The notes: a model not told the origin generated them from the letters alone. A stretch of 64,000 bases of DNA from Amanita rubescens (GCA_015039365.1 WION01000002.1:1302001-1366000); one strand, 5' to 3'; numbered from the stretch's first letter, positions 50,113-64,000 are shown. Numbers and translations are program-made.

Positions 50113-51547
50113 ATGGAGAAGTTCAGCGCATACCGAGTAAGCACCTCAAAGCTTCATCCCTGTATACTTACGAGATATACGTTCCATTTCAGGATTCTGG
50201 AACAGGGATACAGGTACATCGGTTGTTATCCTGTCTGACCGTGTGCACTCAACTCTTTAGCCTTTCTTGACACCACTTCCTCCCAGCACAGATGCCCTAG
50301 CTGGCTTACTGCTTCCTCTGAGATATGTTCTAGCCACGGTTAGAACTGCTCTTATTCTCGTCCTATTGGTCGTATACGTCGTGCTTGTGCCCGGGTTCTG
50401 CACATGCTTGGTGTGTTAATTCCATCAAACCAAAACTTCACGTTTACCCATTGAAACAGATACCCATACCTGTTTTACATCGCTTCCATCAGTCATCTAT
50501 TGACTGCTATTCTAGGACGCGCAGCTCTGCTTGTCCTTAGGTTTGCTCTGGATTTCGGAAGAACACATACAAAGAAAACGCAAGTACGTAACAAGTGTTC
50601 GAACACTACACTGGATATTGAGATAAACTAAAAGCCGTGATGTACCGCTAAGCCAACATGGAATCCAAGAGCAGGGCGATGTAATTGTCACGAATTGGGT
50701 TTCTTGGATAGAGCTTGTCTGGCTGGCAGTCCGGTAATGAGAAATCTACACTTTCTAAAACTTCGTGCCTTGACATGTTACGCAGGTTTAATCCCATATT
50801 TGTCCGCCCGATACCTAATAACCTAGAATTTCCCGCAACGAGTGATGCTTCGGATACAAATCAAGCTCCAAGTGGCCGCAGGAGACCAGTCGTTCAGCAC
50901 ACTACCGCAAATACACCAAGATCACGGATACCTATTACCAGCTTTCAAGGAACTATCTTTACTATCCATCATCTCCATGACCGGACAATGTTCCCCGATC
51001 TAATGGGGGCCGGACAACATCTTCGTTGAATGATATCAGAAAAAGGGCCAATCGGCCAATTGTTGTGCTTCCAGAATGTACTACAAGCAATGGCCGAGGT
51101 TTACTACGATTCTCCCCGGTGTTCCGTCGAAATATACCAGTCAAGGAATATCAAGTATTTGTTATGTGTGTTAGGTAAGTTTCTCGAGCTTGCAAGGCTA
51201 CCTTTAAGTGACCTTACTCTCCTTATTGTAGATACGAGCCTCCTAGCACATTCGCTCCCTCTGCAGCGCACTGTATACCGAATTCTTTCTTGAATCCCTT
51301 ACCGCATTTGTTTGGGCTAGCTACGGCGCTGAAGCCCATTGACCTTCAAATTCGCCTCCTAGCTCCTGCTGAATCCCCCAGTTCACCGCTATTCATGCTG
51401 AGCGATGTTATTTCTGGCAATGTCGAGGATGAATTGGCGGAAGCATCAGCAGCGTTGATCGCACAACTTGGTAAACTGAAGAGGACTAATATGGGATGGG
51501 AGGACAAAACTGCTTTTTTGGAATTCTACCATAACAAAAGTAGATGA
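50113..51547 (+). CDS. LOA1/VPS66-type lysophospholipid acyltransferase
   Basis: The gene starts MEKFSAYRDSGTGIQPFLTPLPP, as in fungal LOA1 (lysophosphatidic acid:oleoyl-CoA acyltransferase of ER and lipid droplets). Hydrophobic spans follow (ALILVLLVVYVVLV). The catalytic-side region reads DVIVTNWVSWIELVWLAVR, then FNPIFVRP, ANRPIVVLPECTTSNGRGLLRF and FVMCVRY. The C-terminus is NPLPHLFGLATALKPIDLQIRLLAPAESP with KLKRTNMGWEDKT. Around 50,460-50,545 three frames share the expected sequence; at least one +1 base (near 50539) is likely, so splicing there is unsettled. Confidence 0.8.
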
Positions 51548-51637
51548 TTTTTAGCACTGCCTGCTGAGGCTAATGTTATTTATCTAACCAAAAAGAGGGA
51601 ATATTCTGGATATATTTGCACGATATCACTTCAAAGC

Positions 51638-53404
<1,767 letters not shown>

Positions 53405-53828
53405 TGTTGTTGAACGAGCTGAGTGATGTGTCGTGGGATCGCAGAAAAGGATCGCTCATTCTCTCGCACTCACCCCGCTTAGAAAGCAAGGTAGCACATG
53501 TGCTGTAATCAGCATTCAGTCATGCAGGTATGTATTATTATCTTAGCATTACGAAGAACATCATCTGAAAGTTTGTTTCTAATATTGGGTCCGTCGAATT
53601 CAGAACTAGACGGCTCTCTTGAAGACTTTGTAGAATCGCATCCGCTTACTAAAATTACGATGTACAATGCTTCACATAAAAATCCACCTTGCGATGCCAT
53701 CTAAGGCTGTCTGCGAAAAAATATGTCCCAGATGGCGCGCGGGACCCCTATTGATATACGTGTTGAGTGCAGTAAACAAGTCGTCTGACCTAATACAAGG
53801 CGCGCGTTCTTTTAACTTCTCCATCATC
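53405..53828. promoter_or_regulatory. Divergent spacer, CGS/expansin-like gene
   Basis: 424 nt. Short open frames on both strands have no family match. It should contain both promoters; no element identified. Confidence 0.4.
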
Positions 53829-54727
53829 ATGACTAGCTTTCACCGACTTTACCCTATCGTGCTGTCGCTCTTTACACTCTTTCTCCCGCTCCTTGTCGCC
53901 GCCGATCTCTCGTCTAAATCGCGTGCCCTCCACAAGAGCAGGTACACTCAAACGCATTCACTTGGCGACTCGTACTCTTTCGACCCCCGCGACGGATGGC
54001 AATCTATCAACGTAACAAACGCAGCTAAAAACTACGAAAAAAGGCACAACAAACCGCAAAACAGTGATTCGTCGCAAAGTGAAAAGAAAGGGCCCGTTTC
54101 TGGGCATATTACCGGCGTAATCGAAAGCATCTTCAAGCTATTGAAGCCATATGGACAGTTTCAAAAGGGCGTGGCCACCTGGTATTCAGCGAGCCTATTT
54201 GACAACCCCATGGAGCTGATTACGAAAAGGTACTCTGGTGAAGACTTGAAAAATCCAAGCTGCTGGTCGCAAACGTCCTGGAGCCCATCGGTATTTTGCA
54301 ACGCCCAAAGTGCTGAGCGTTTTCTCGAGCTTACTGCGACAGGATGAATCTTTCACTTGTGCTACTACCCAGCGTGATTGGATCACGCGTCCCAAGTGCC
54401 TTTCTTTCATAGAACGCAAGTATTAAATCATGTCTGCTTTCTGTTCTCCAGATTGTCTCTTCAGTCTGCAGTAAACCCAATATTTGTGTCTATGTTCGAG
54501 TTGTCGATTCATGCGCTGGATGCAAGCCTGGAACCAGTCATATCGATCTAACTAGAAAGCCCTTCACTTTATTATTCGATAATCTTGATGTTGGAGAAGG
54601 CGACGTTCTTTATCGACCGTGCTTGGACCCGCCAACGGAATCCTGGTTCGACGATTACTTTATTCCATATCTTTGTCTTATACGAATCTTGTCTAGGTTC
54701 GAGGATATATGGGGACCGCGAACGTGA
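53829..54727 (+). CDS. Secreted RlpA/expansin-like double-psi beta-barrel protein
   Basis: Exons 53829..54181, 54230..54290, 54343..54415 and 54465..54727; 249 residues. A signal peptide is clear (LYPIVLSLFTLFLPLLVAADLSS). A linker of about 80 residues follows. The barrel domain begins GVATWYSGEDLKNPSCW and continues FTCATTQRDWITRPKC, then CVYVRVVDSCAGCKPGTSHIDLT, the most conserved part. Such proteins lack known catalytic activity and may loosen cell walls or act during plant or litter contact. The last intron (54416..54464) has a consensus GC donor, GCAAGT. Confidence 0.85.
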
Positions 54728-54803
54728 AACTAATTTGAAGGCCACTATCGATTTGTAACACTACAACATGTAATACTATGGACGTTAGATATAACTATAC
54801 TGG

Positions 54804-57800
54804 TCATGATTTGAGATTGACCCTTTTTCGTTTTTTGCCCTCCGTTATGCGGGCACGAGCGGCTTCCTCGTCAATGGCTTCTTCGTGGAATTGCGCAGTA
54901 CGATTCGATTCGTCTTTTCTTCGCAAGTATTGCAAAGCAGCTAGATTGTAGCCCATGACTTCCTTCTGGCTTTGCAATGCACTGCGGAGGTGTTTGCGCA
55001 GGGTGACCAAGGATGTCCTCATAATACGGTTCGCCACGATTTGATGATGATGAGTTCGAAGTAAGAAAAATATTATGCGTGATACGAGTATAATGTTCCA
55101 TTGCTAATAGGAAATGAAGCTTTCGAAAAATACATTAACAAAGGAGTGCTCACCTTTTGTGTCCAGATATCAAGGATATATCATTAGGGAAACGACTTTT
55201 TGGAATGGAAGCACGAGCAATGCATCGTGGAGTGCAGTGCTAGGGCACCTTGTTTACAACACTAAGAACATATGCTTCAGGTTCCAGGTTATATGCGGCC
55301 AAAATAGGATTCCGAGGTGGGGCCTGCAGCCGCATTGCGTCGTTCTTGTCAAGTTTGGCCATCGCCTCTTCATAATCGGCAAATGCTTTGCGTTCGTTAG
55401 TCAGCGAGCTCAAGAGCCTCGATAATCCTTTCACCGGCCATCAACGTCTCTGTTGTTTGCTTCGAGACACCCGTGGACTCTGCTTGAGCCGCTGATATCG
55501 CCTGGTGTTGCGCCCTCTCCTGCTCCACTGCCAATGGGGGCATCATTTCGGTTCAGAGAATCGGCGATTTGGCCTTCGTAGAGAGCTTCCAGCTCGCGCT
55601 CGCGCTCCTCCTCTAGGAATAGCTACAATAACTTTAGATGCGTGCACAACTCCCGATTTTGACAGACGGACGCACCGGCTCATCCAACTTCTCCCAGACG
55701 CGGATAGATTTGTCGTGAGACCCAGTGACTACGAACTTGCCGTGATGGCTTAATGCCAATGCCCATACTTCGCTGTGGTGGCCGTCAAGCTTCTGGATAT
55801 TTTCAAACTACGAAGCGATTTGAACATAGTTGCATTGAAATCGTCATGAACTGTACCTTGTCTCCATCCCAATATTTGACCATTTTGTCCTTTCCTACAG
55901 TCCAAAAATAATGTGATCCTTTTTCGAATGCAACCTGCATTACACTCTCTTCATGGGCGAAAATCGATTTATGGCAATCGCCAAAATCCAAACCCCATAT
56001 CTTGACATTTTTGTCCGCCGAACTTGTAACGATCAATTTGGAGTCATCAGATATGTCCATGGATAAGACAGGGAGCTTTAAAAGAGTAAACGATGATGCT
56101 CATGATGAAAACAAATGATACCAACCTTATGCCCATATAATGAAAGGAAGAATTTTAAGGAATCTTGGTAAAAGACTTTGACGGTAGAGTCTAATAGTGC
56201 CACGGCTAATATTTTGTTGTTTGGACTGTATCGTACGGCCAGCACGTCGTCAGACATCTTCAGAGTGCGCATATGGACAAGGGAAAGTGTCTTCCCATCC
56301 CGTGCCTAGAGTTATCATTAGCAATCATAAGATTGGCCGTAAGTTCACTTACGCCATTGTCGTCGTTGTATTCAAACTGCCAGAATTTTACATCTTTATC
56401 TGCGCTCCCGCTGACCATTGCTTCCCCATCTGCTCGGATGTGTACAGACCACACCGTACCAGTATGGGCTTTGATGGTTTCTACGAGAGATGACGACGCG
56501 ATGTCGTATATGAGAATCTCTCCGGACTTCGTGCCCACAGCAATCTAGGAGACTTGAGATGACAAATGGGGTTGAGTTCAAAATTCTTACATGGCGGTCC
56601 CCAGGAAGAAATGTGCTGCATACGGCATAACCGCACTCCATGGTGCGAATACAAGCCAATGATTTCATATTCCAGACCTTTAATTGGCCTAACCGAAAAA
56701 CAATTAACAGGATATCCGATCTGAATGCTGAATACCTACCGTTCGACGCAGAGGCTAACAGTTGATCATCTGAGCTTAAACATAGGGCTCTCACATCCGT
56801 TCGATGTCCTGGAAGGTCCACGGAGTATATGCGAGATGCTTCTAGAGGTTCCTCTTTTGATTTTTTTGTTGGGGGAACACTATAGACTTCCAATGCATTG
56901 TTGGACAATGCTAGCAGAATCTGTAAGCAATAAGTTAAATGAGGCGGAGATGATACTGGGGAAACACATACCTGAATGCCACCTTTGACGCCGGCATCCT
57001 GAGAGTCAAAGCTAAAGGAGCGTATCTTTCCCTTTGCGCGCACAACGACGTGCGGAGTGAAAAGATCTACGAGTGAGATCTCATCTTCTATGGTTTCGTT
57101 TTCATTTGCATCGTCTGTAGCTTGTACTTCCCGTTCCCGTTTTTCCTTAGCGCGTTTCTTGCGCCTTGCTTGCTTTTTCCGAACCTCTTCCTCTGTTCGT
57201 ATTCGGAATATCTCAACAGACCGCTCCTGAGACTGAATCGCGAGATAAGGCTGAGTAGGATGAAAGGTGATCTGAGAAACTCTGTTATGGGATAACAAGG
57301 GAAAGGCAGTTGTCGGTAGGATCATTTTAGCCACCTAACAAGTATCACTTGAGGTTGATGAAGTGCAAGGTCTAATCTGCAACAACATACCTCGCCAGTC
57401 TCCGTTTCCCTAAGACCATGGCTTAGTGCTTCTTGGTCAATTTTCCAAGCTTTCAATTCGCCTTCTCCGCTGCCAGTGAATATCAGGTCATGTCCGTGAT
57501 GGATGTCCATTGCCCAAATATCTGAACGATGGGCTACAAGCGTTTGAATACAATGCTGAGTAGACAGATCCCACAGCTTCATGAATGTGTCTTTGGAAGT
57601 CGTAAGAAGGAATCCCAAGGTGGAAGCTTTTGAGGTAGAAGGTAGATCATCAGCATTTTTTAGAAAACGAATAGCGGTTAGTTGGTCACGATGACCGTGA
57701 AGCCTACATATATATGGTTAGAACACGCGCATGGACATGATGAGCACGGTACCTGCAAATCCCTGCTTCGGCCACAACATCCCACAGTATGATATCTGTG

Positions 57801-58262
57801 TCTTGCGACCCAGAAGCTAATCTCGTCCCTCGTTCGTCAAACGCAAGAACAGTGATGGCTTTCTTATGACCATTGAAGGTCGTTAAAACGGAGGTTGCGC
57901 TGGCACTCCATAGGCGAATAGAACCGTCCGCATAGCCAACAGCAAAAATATCTTTTTGAGGTGCCTGAACCACGCAAGTGACTTCAGCTCTGTGGCCTGT
58001 TTCGTGCCACATTGCCAGCTGGACTCAATTATCAGATGTGTCGTGATGAATGGGGTATTTGCGTACCAGTTGTCCTTTTTTTACGTCCCATACCAGAATA
58101 TCTTCCAATGCAGGGACATAGGCAATTTTGGCGTCATATTGAGAGTTGGAAGCTGAGCTACAGATGATTCCAAAGGCCTAACAGATATATTAGAGAGATG
58201 GAAGAAGCGGATAAGGGCTTACTTACCTGAGTAGGGCCGTGGCGGAGATAGCTCTGCACCAT
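54804..58262 (-). CDS. UTP12: UTP12/DIP2 small-subunit processome WD40 protein
   Basis: Many exons. The start [12 protein letters not shown] is followed by [15 protein letters not shown] after the first intron. Two WD40 propellers fill the centre ([81 protein letters not shown], in parts). The C-terminal Utp12 domain shows [69 protein letters not shown] and [30 protein letters not shown]. Utp12 is an essential U3 snoRNP component of the UTP-B module. Four single extra bases (about 55174, 55243, 55403, 55501) interrupt this C-terminal domain; the rest is intact. Confidence 0.9.
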
Positions 58263-58287
58263 CGCGGCCAGAAAAAGCGCACGTGCA
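58263..58287. promoter_or_regulatory. 25-nt divergent promoter, UTP12/aspartyl aminopeptidase
   Basis: The shortest spacing in the window: 25 bases between divergent start codons. Either start codon could also be preceded by an unseen exon, which would lengthen the distance. Confidence 0.45.
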
Positions 58288-60056
58288 ATGAAGATGAGTC
58301 CCACCTCATCCGCCCCGGAAGCTGCTTCGCGCTTTCTCAAGTTCGTCAACGCGTCTCCAACTCCTTTTCACGCTGTACACAATGCCGTTGTGCGTCTAGA
58401 GGCCGCTGGTTTTCGCAAGGTACAGCCAGCTATCACTAACATCAATATCTAGCACACATTTAATCGATTGCCTTAGATCAAAGAAAAGGACGGATGGGAG
58501 ATTCAGGCAGGTGGAAAATACTACTTCACTAGGTATTGTGTTTCTAGTACCCGAACACTATATCATTTAATCCGAGTCCATTCAAAGGAACCAAGCTTCC
58601 CTAGTAGCGTTTACGCTTCCTCCCCAATGGCATCATGGTACCGGTCTGAGCATCGTCGCGGCCCACGTCGATAGCCCAAACCTCCGAGTAATAGACTAAT
58701 GCCGGATCTTCTGCACAAAGCTTATGATTGTCTCTGCCACAGGTACGACCGATCTCGAAGAGGAGCAAATCCGGGTATATACAAGTAGGCGTCGAAACCT
58801 ATGGTGGAGGCATTTGGCACTCTTGGTTCGATCGCGATCTCTCCATCGCAGGTAGAATCATTGTCGCCGATGGTAAAGGAAACTTCTCGTCCAAGCTCGT
58901 GAATGTTGAAAGACCCATCTTGCGTATTCCTACCTTGGCCATACATCGTAAGACTAGAATATTACGGGAAAACACTCGCTGATGATACAACCAGTGGACA
59001 GGGATGTCAACGAGAAATTTGTGTTCAATAAAGAAACAGAATTTGTCCCAATCCTCGGCTTGCTAGAGAAAGAGTTGAACGGGAAGAAGGATACCAGTGA
59101 GAGGGAAGCCGGAAGTCCATCTAGCGTTCGAGAGAATCATCATCTTGCACTTCTTAGCCTTCTTGCGAACGAGCACTCGATATCGCCTCAAGAGATTCAC
59201 TGATTTTGAGCTGTAAGCTGTTTGGTTGTCTTCACAATCTCCATCCCATTCAAAAGTCACTGGCAGATCGCTTTATGACACACAACCCGCAACTCTCGGT
59301 GGAATCAATAACGAATTCATCTTCAGTCCTCGCATGGACAACCTTGTGTCATCGTAAGCCCAGATCCCTTCGATATCGTGACTGGCGATTTGACTTCTTC
59401 AAGCTTTTGCGCTGTAGAAGCCATCACACAATACGCACCATCCCCCAATGACAATGGCAACGTTAACGTCATTGCTTTGTTTAATCATGAAGAAATCGGG
59501 AGCGTTTCTACGACAGGCGCCGAGTCTAGCATCATCCCAACACTCCTAGACCGACTGTCCCCCACGCCGTCGACCGCGGCGCAGAGCACTGCTCGCTCGT
59601 TCCTTATATCCGCGGATATGGGACATGCAGTTCATCCAAACTACACCTCCAAGCACGAAATCAACCACAGACCCCTGATGAATCATGGGATTATAATCAA
59701 GACGAACGCGAAACAGCGCTATGCGAGTGATGCAATAGGCTCATTCATCGTGAGGCAGCTCGTAGCAAAGAAAGGTGGTCAAGTGCAAGAGTTTGAAGTG
59801 AGGAATGATATGTGAGCAGGTTTTTTTTTATTGGAATAAATGTATTAAATAACATGCTTAGGCCATGCGGGTCAACCGTCGGCCCTATGCTATCAAAGCT
59901 TGGTATCCGCACAGTGGACGTCGGGAATGCCATGTTGTCCATGCATTCCATTCGCGAGACGGCAGGGTTCCCAGTGACGTTCAACATGCAATTGACCTTT
60001 TCACCTCATTCTTTGAAAACTTTGCTGAACTGGACCAGCATCTTGCAGTCGATTAG
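58288..60056 (+). CDS. Aspartyl aminopeptidase, M18 family
   Basis: Multi-exon gene. The N-terminus reads [26 protein letters not shown], then [19 protein letters not shown], typical of DNPEP/Ape4. Metal-binding and active-site stretches follow: [14 protein letters not shown] with the first His/Asp, [45 protein letters not shown] and [15 protein letters not shown] with the catalytic Glu pair. [12 protein letters not shown] and [22 protein letters not shown] complete the set, including the last metal His. It removes N-terminal Asp/Glu from peptides as a two-zinc enzyme. One extra G in a GGG run near 59965-59967 breaks the last ~30 codons. Confidence 0.88.
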
Positions 60057-60125
60057 ACCAGATGACACAATGTAGCAACTCCAATAAGATAGTTTTGATT
60101 ATGGTGCCAAATCATGCACGAAGTA

Positions 60126-61376
60126 TCACCGCTTTGCCTTTTTCGATGGCCGTTCCGACCGTTGTGTAGCCTCTGCATTGGGTCTTGAAAACCCACTTGC
60201 AAGCAGGTTGCGCTTCTTCGCTGTTCGTGAATAATGCGACAAGACCCATTCTCGGTCAGCCTCTGTTTGTTCTATCGTTCCCAGCCGAATTTCATAAGCT
60301 ACGAATGGTCAGCACACACAGACAGAGACCGAGGAGTGAGTTTGAAAGCTCACGTTTCAGCTCGAACCGCGGACCAACCTCTGCAAGTTGAACGTCCCTT
60401 GGGGGTGTCTTTACAAATACATGATGGCTGGAACAAAACTATGAACTCCCGATCGCCCTCCCAATGAACGCAACACGTACCGAAATGATATGAAATCGTT
60501 CTCATTAGCAAATGTCATTACACGTTTACTGTCTTCTTTTGGTACCGGGAAGAGATATTTTAGAACGTCTCTCATTCGTCCGCCGAGTTTTGAACTGAAA
60601 TTTTCAAAAATCAAATGAGGGTACTGTTCAGATACAGTCGAATCTTTGTAATTTCCTATATCGTGTCGCAGCAGGACATTGCTGAGCGTGAAGTAGACTG
60701 TGGGACCATGTGGGAAGTGCGAGACAATCATCGCATCTATAGGATAGTATGACTGTCAGTGAGTGGAAAAAGAACGCGAAGGTAAGAGTGCGAACCTGGG
60801 ACGCCCCGATGCTCATGCAATACAATCAAATCAGTAACATCGTTCGCTCTGCACGCCTCTGCAAGTTCTTTCACTACATAATTACCGCGATTGATGCGGT
60901 GAGAATTGGGAAAGACAAGTCGCATTTCCTTAGACACAGATTAGCAATGAATGGCTTGAAAACGGACGTCAATCACTTTTGTAAATTGCAGTAACTTTGA
61001 ACTAGGATCTCTCGAGGTTGTTATTACGATTTTGGGGTCTTGCACTCCGGCACGAGAATATTCATTATCAATATGTGATGTTGGCTCTGGACGACTTGGG
61101 TTAACAAACGCGATTAAATGGAAACATAAAACACAGACCTGCTTGTGCCTCGTCAAAAATCAAGTCATTCCCTAGAGCCGCTGCCTGTTTTTTGAGTTCT
61201 GGGGGTAACGGTTTCCCCGTCGCAAGAGCATCTTTTAGTTGTTGCTTCCGCTCATATGTTTGCCTTTCCTGAGCTTCTAGCGATTTGGCGTAAACATATT
61301 GCCGTCTTTCTCGAATTTGCCGGCGAAGCTATGTTTGTTGAGCTTTAGCAAAAGTCAGGAAGGATATACTTACCAT
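60126..61376 (-). CDS. IMP4: IMP4, U3 snoRNP Brix-domain protein
   Basis: Exon 1 contributes only the start codon (61376..61374), followed by GTAAGT. Exon 2 starts at 61328 with [23 protein letters not shown], which matches the family's MLRRQ start. The Brix domain shows [50 protein letters not shown], then [35 protein letters not shown] and [49 protein letters not shown] and [16 protein letters not shown] follow introns. A basic tail ends [10 protein letters not shown]. It bridges U3 snoRNA and pre-rRNA with Imp3 and Mpp10. Confidence 0.92.
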
Positions 61377-61524
61377 TTTGCAAGGAAAAACGACTTGAAT
61401 GTGACAGTGACAGAAACTTTCTATCGCAAAGGTACATCTTCTAGGTATAAACGACGTGTGCCGCAGGACCTGCTACGTGCCGAACCAGCTTTAATCCGTA
61501 CTCTCATTGAGCCTTTTTACAAGT

Positions 61525-63738
61525 ATGGATTACAGCAACGGTGCCCTGCACAGTATGTGTTCCAACTTCTTCCCGAAGATGCGAAAGGAACTGGGCCCCT
61601 ATCTCGTTGACAAAACGAAGCTTATCGAAAAGATCGTCGACGGTGGCCGCCTGAATGGCCGTGTTGATCTTGTTCTTCGACCCGGACGTTGTGGGAAGTC
61701 CACTATGCTGCAAATGCTCAAGTAATCACGTTGGCTTATATCGACTCTCTGTACTAAAGCTTTTCGACCAGTTCTTTTTTCCGAGTCCCTCGCGATGGTG
61801 ATCCCGATCCGCGTCTGCTTTTTGCAGGGCTAGATATTGCGCGGAGACAGGATATCTGCACGGAACACATGGGAAAGTATCCAGTCATTTTCTGTGACTT
61901 CAAAGTTCATGTATCTTCCCTCCAAAATTTTCAGACAACTCGTTTACGCGTAGCAGAATCTCACCCCGGCGACTCTTGGGAGGGAATGCTTTCGACCTTC
62001 AGCGACTTAGTTTCCGAACTCTACGCGAAGTGGGAAGATTGCCTCGTGCAGTCTCTTAGGCCCTCGCAAAGGAGATATTTTGAATCTATTATTAACATGA
62101 CAGCTACGAAGGACGAATTGATGAGGAGCTTGTATAAACTGACCCTTTTTCTCGCCGATAAATTCCGTCAGAATGTTATTGTGCTGATTGACGAATATGA
62201 GGCGCCAAATAATCGTGCTTATGAACATGGCTATTTCAATGATGTGCGTTCTCCACATCCCTCTCTATCACGGTTGGAGTTGAGGACAAGTATTCCAGGC
62301 CAATGTTTTTTTCGGGCGTGGTGTACTTCCTAATCTCTTGAAGGTAATCATGATTAAATTCCATTGCGGAACATACAACAGTAAATTTACTTAGTTGAAT
62401 GAAAGCCTAGAATATGCGGTTTTGGTTGGTGTTACCCCGATGGCAAAATCTGGGTGGTATTCTGGTTTGAACAATCTTCAGGTGCGTCGCTTTAATCTGC
62501 CAAGGTGCGGCGCCTCCTAATCATTACTCAGCCGCATGCTCTACACACAAAGAACTCCCCTTTTACTGGCATGTTGATGTTCACGGAACCCGAAGTCATT
62601 AAATTGAAAACGTTGGTCAACGTGAGTTGACCATCCCAGTGTGGATTGGATGATTTTCACCCCTTTTGTAGAGTAGCCTGGAGATCGGAGACCTTAGAGC
62701 TCATTATAACTCCTACACTGCTGCCGGCGACATCAGTGTGTACAATCCCGTATCGGTCATGTCTGCACTTGAGACGTCCGAAATCAAGAATTTTTGGGTC
62801 GCAACAGGTTTGCCAACCACGAATGTTCTTTTAATTAACTTAGCGACACTATAGGCGAATACCCTCTATTAAGCAAACCGTTTCCAGACGATGATTTCGA
62901 TGTCATTGAAGTTCTTCTGACCGGGGCGGAAATCGAGTTTGTCCTTATGGAAGATGTCACTTTTACCAGGTGCGGCCACTTCTATAACTTAGTCCACTGT
63001 GGTCCTGTATTCACGCTGGAATGGTTTAGCTCGACGTTATGTAAAGATGCGACGTTGACTTTGTTGTACTATGCCGGCTACCTGACCATGACAGTATGTT
63101 ATTTCTATCCAATAGTTCTCTTTGTTCTGATCTCTGCCAAGGGCAATGGTCGAGTTAAAATACAAAATCCGGAAGTCATGACGGACTGGGCTAGATGGAT
63201 CACCGGCGCTGTAGAACCCCAGGCCTCGGACCTTGTTCTCAAGACGTGCGTGGAGGGTCCCATAAGAGACTTTACGGCGAAGTGGCCAAATTTTATGCAG
63301 CAACACCTCGATCCAAAGCTAGTCGGCAAGGCGCGAGGTGCCGTCAGTAACAAAACTCCGGAGAAAATCTACCATGTTTTCTTTTTGGGCCTCATGCTAT
63401 CCACTAGAGCGAAAGGCTGGGAGGTCTCTATTGAACCTCGAACTGGTAGTGGCTTCGTCGACATTCGTCTGCGTCATAGAAGGAAGCGTACGGCTGTCCT
63501 GATTGAGCTCAAGTCTAGTGAAAAGCGGGAAAACATGGAGAGAGATGCCAATAAGGGGCTCGACCAGATCGTAGAGAAGAACTATCGAAATCCGGAAGGC
63601 CTTCTGAACATTTGCACTCTTCGAGAATATGGTATCGCTGGCTTTCACCTCGATTCATATGTCAAAGGGCGATACTTGGAGCTCGATGGTCAAAATCAGT
63701 GGGTAGAAAAAGATGATCCAATGATGAGCGTTTCGTAG
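61525..63738 (+). CDS. AAA-ATPase-like plus PD-(D/E)XK nuclease-like protein
   Basis: Multi-exon gene of a family known in bacteria and in Agaricomycetes. The ATPase part starts YLVDKTKLIEKIVDGG and has a P-loop-like RPGRCGKSTMLQMLK. A Walker-B-like VIVLIDEYEAP follows, then YAVLVGVTPMAKSGWYSGLNN and YNPVSVMSALE...FWVATG. LLTGAEIEFVLMEDV and a LLYYAGYLT stretch lead to the C-terminal nuclease fold: HVFFLGLMLSTRA, GSGFVDIRL and VLIELKSS, giving the D...E-x-K pattern. The function is unknown; relatives are viewed as mobile or defence-related. Introns sit throughout, so the gene has been fungal for some time. The first exon upstream is uncertain. Confidence 0.8.
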
Positions 63739-64000
63739 AAATACTTGTACTCTTTGACCGAATTATCGAGTCCAACTTTAATTAGTCCGTCTAGTGTACC
63801 CCTTTATAACTACTTGTCTTCACACCTAGTATTCAAGAACGCGGACACGTGCTGTTGCTACTTCAAAGTTTTCCCAATCGCTGACGAGCATCGACCTTTG
63901 AAAAGACTACATTTGACGGCGTTAAAATCAAAGGAGTAGGGGGCAACAGTTACGCACGAGGACAACCACCCCGTTTTGTTCTGGGAGGCCCACCGATAGG
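63739..64000. other. 3' flank, end of window
   Basis: 262 nt after the nuclease-like gene stop. Nothing recognised. Confidence 0.4.

Noticed and set aside
59205..59275. Stop codon in the aminopeptidase after DFEL
   Set aside because: A GTAAGC...CAG intron restores [16 protein letters not shown], so it is not a break.

Overview
The window is nuclear DNA of a basidiomycete fungus, most likely an Agaricomycete. Nearly every gene is split by GT-AG introns of about 46-60 nt. The proteins are fungal housekeeping families. Mushroom-type accessory genes are interspersed: a long NLR-like NTPase with TPR repeats, a Zn(II)2Cys6 regulator, an expansin-like secreted protein and an AAA-ATPase/PD-(D/E)XK protein. 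About 37 genes fill 64 kb on both strands. Coding coordinates come from manual splicing, with phase and family motifs used to choose junctions; entries say where a junction is unresolved.

Layout. 1-10.9 kb: a partial RRM protein, a DEAD-box-fold protein that has lost its catalytic motifs, ELP2, a mitochondrial-type phosphopantetheinyl transferase, IBA57/CAF17, PET191 and a glutathione S-transferase. 11.1-16.8 kb: an NLR-like gene with about 31 TPR units. 17-27.7 kb: a DUF1640/CCDC90 protein, PYM, GPN3, two unrecognised proteins, acetyl-CoA acetyltransferase, ATG10, ribosomal protein eS1 and APRT. 27.7-36.3 kb: an EDEM-type GH47 mannosidase with a PA domain, a p27-autoantigen-type zinc protein, an unrecognised EHGK-motif protein, FAF1 and a small membrane protein. 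36.5-44.3 kb: an unrecognised conserved protein, a Dicer-like gene with no helicase part, COX7c and aldehyde dehydrogenase. 44.6-53.4 kb: a small Zn2Cys6 factor, proteasome alpha-2, a syntaxin-18/Ufe1 SNARE, TVP38, a LOA1-type acyltransferase and a cystathionine gamma-synthase family enzyme. 53.8-64 kb: an RlpA/expansin-like secreted protein, UTP12, aspartyl aminopeptidase, IMP4 and the AAA-ATPase/PD-(D/E)XK protein.

Genes that share a cell process lie near each other but do not form a metabolic cluster. Three consecutive genes serve mitochondria (PPT2, IBA57, PET191). FAF1, UTP12 and IMP4 serve the small ribosomal subunit processome, and eS1 is part of that subunit. Many genes sit in head-to-head pairs with only 25-135 nt between start codons, so promoters must be shared or lie inside genes.

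The most unusual items are the motif-less eIF4A-like protein, the helicase-less Dicer, the recently amplified TPR array, several GC-AG introns, and about ten single-base +1 frameshifts. The frameshifts also hit essential genes, so they look more like sequence errors than decay.
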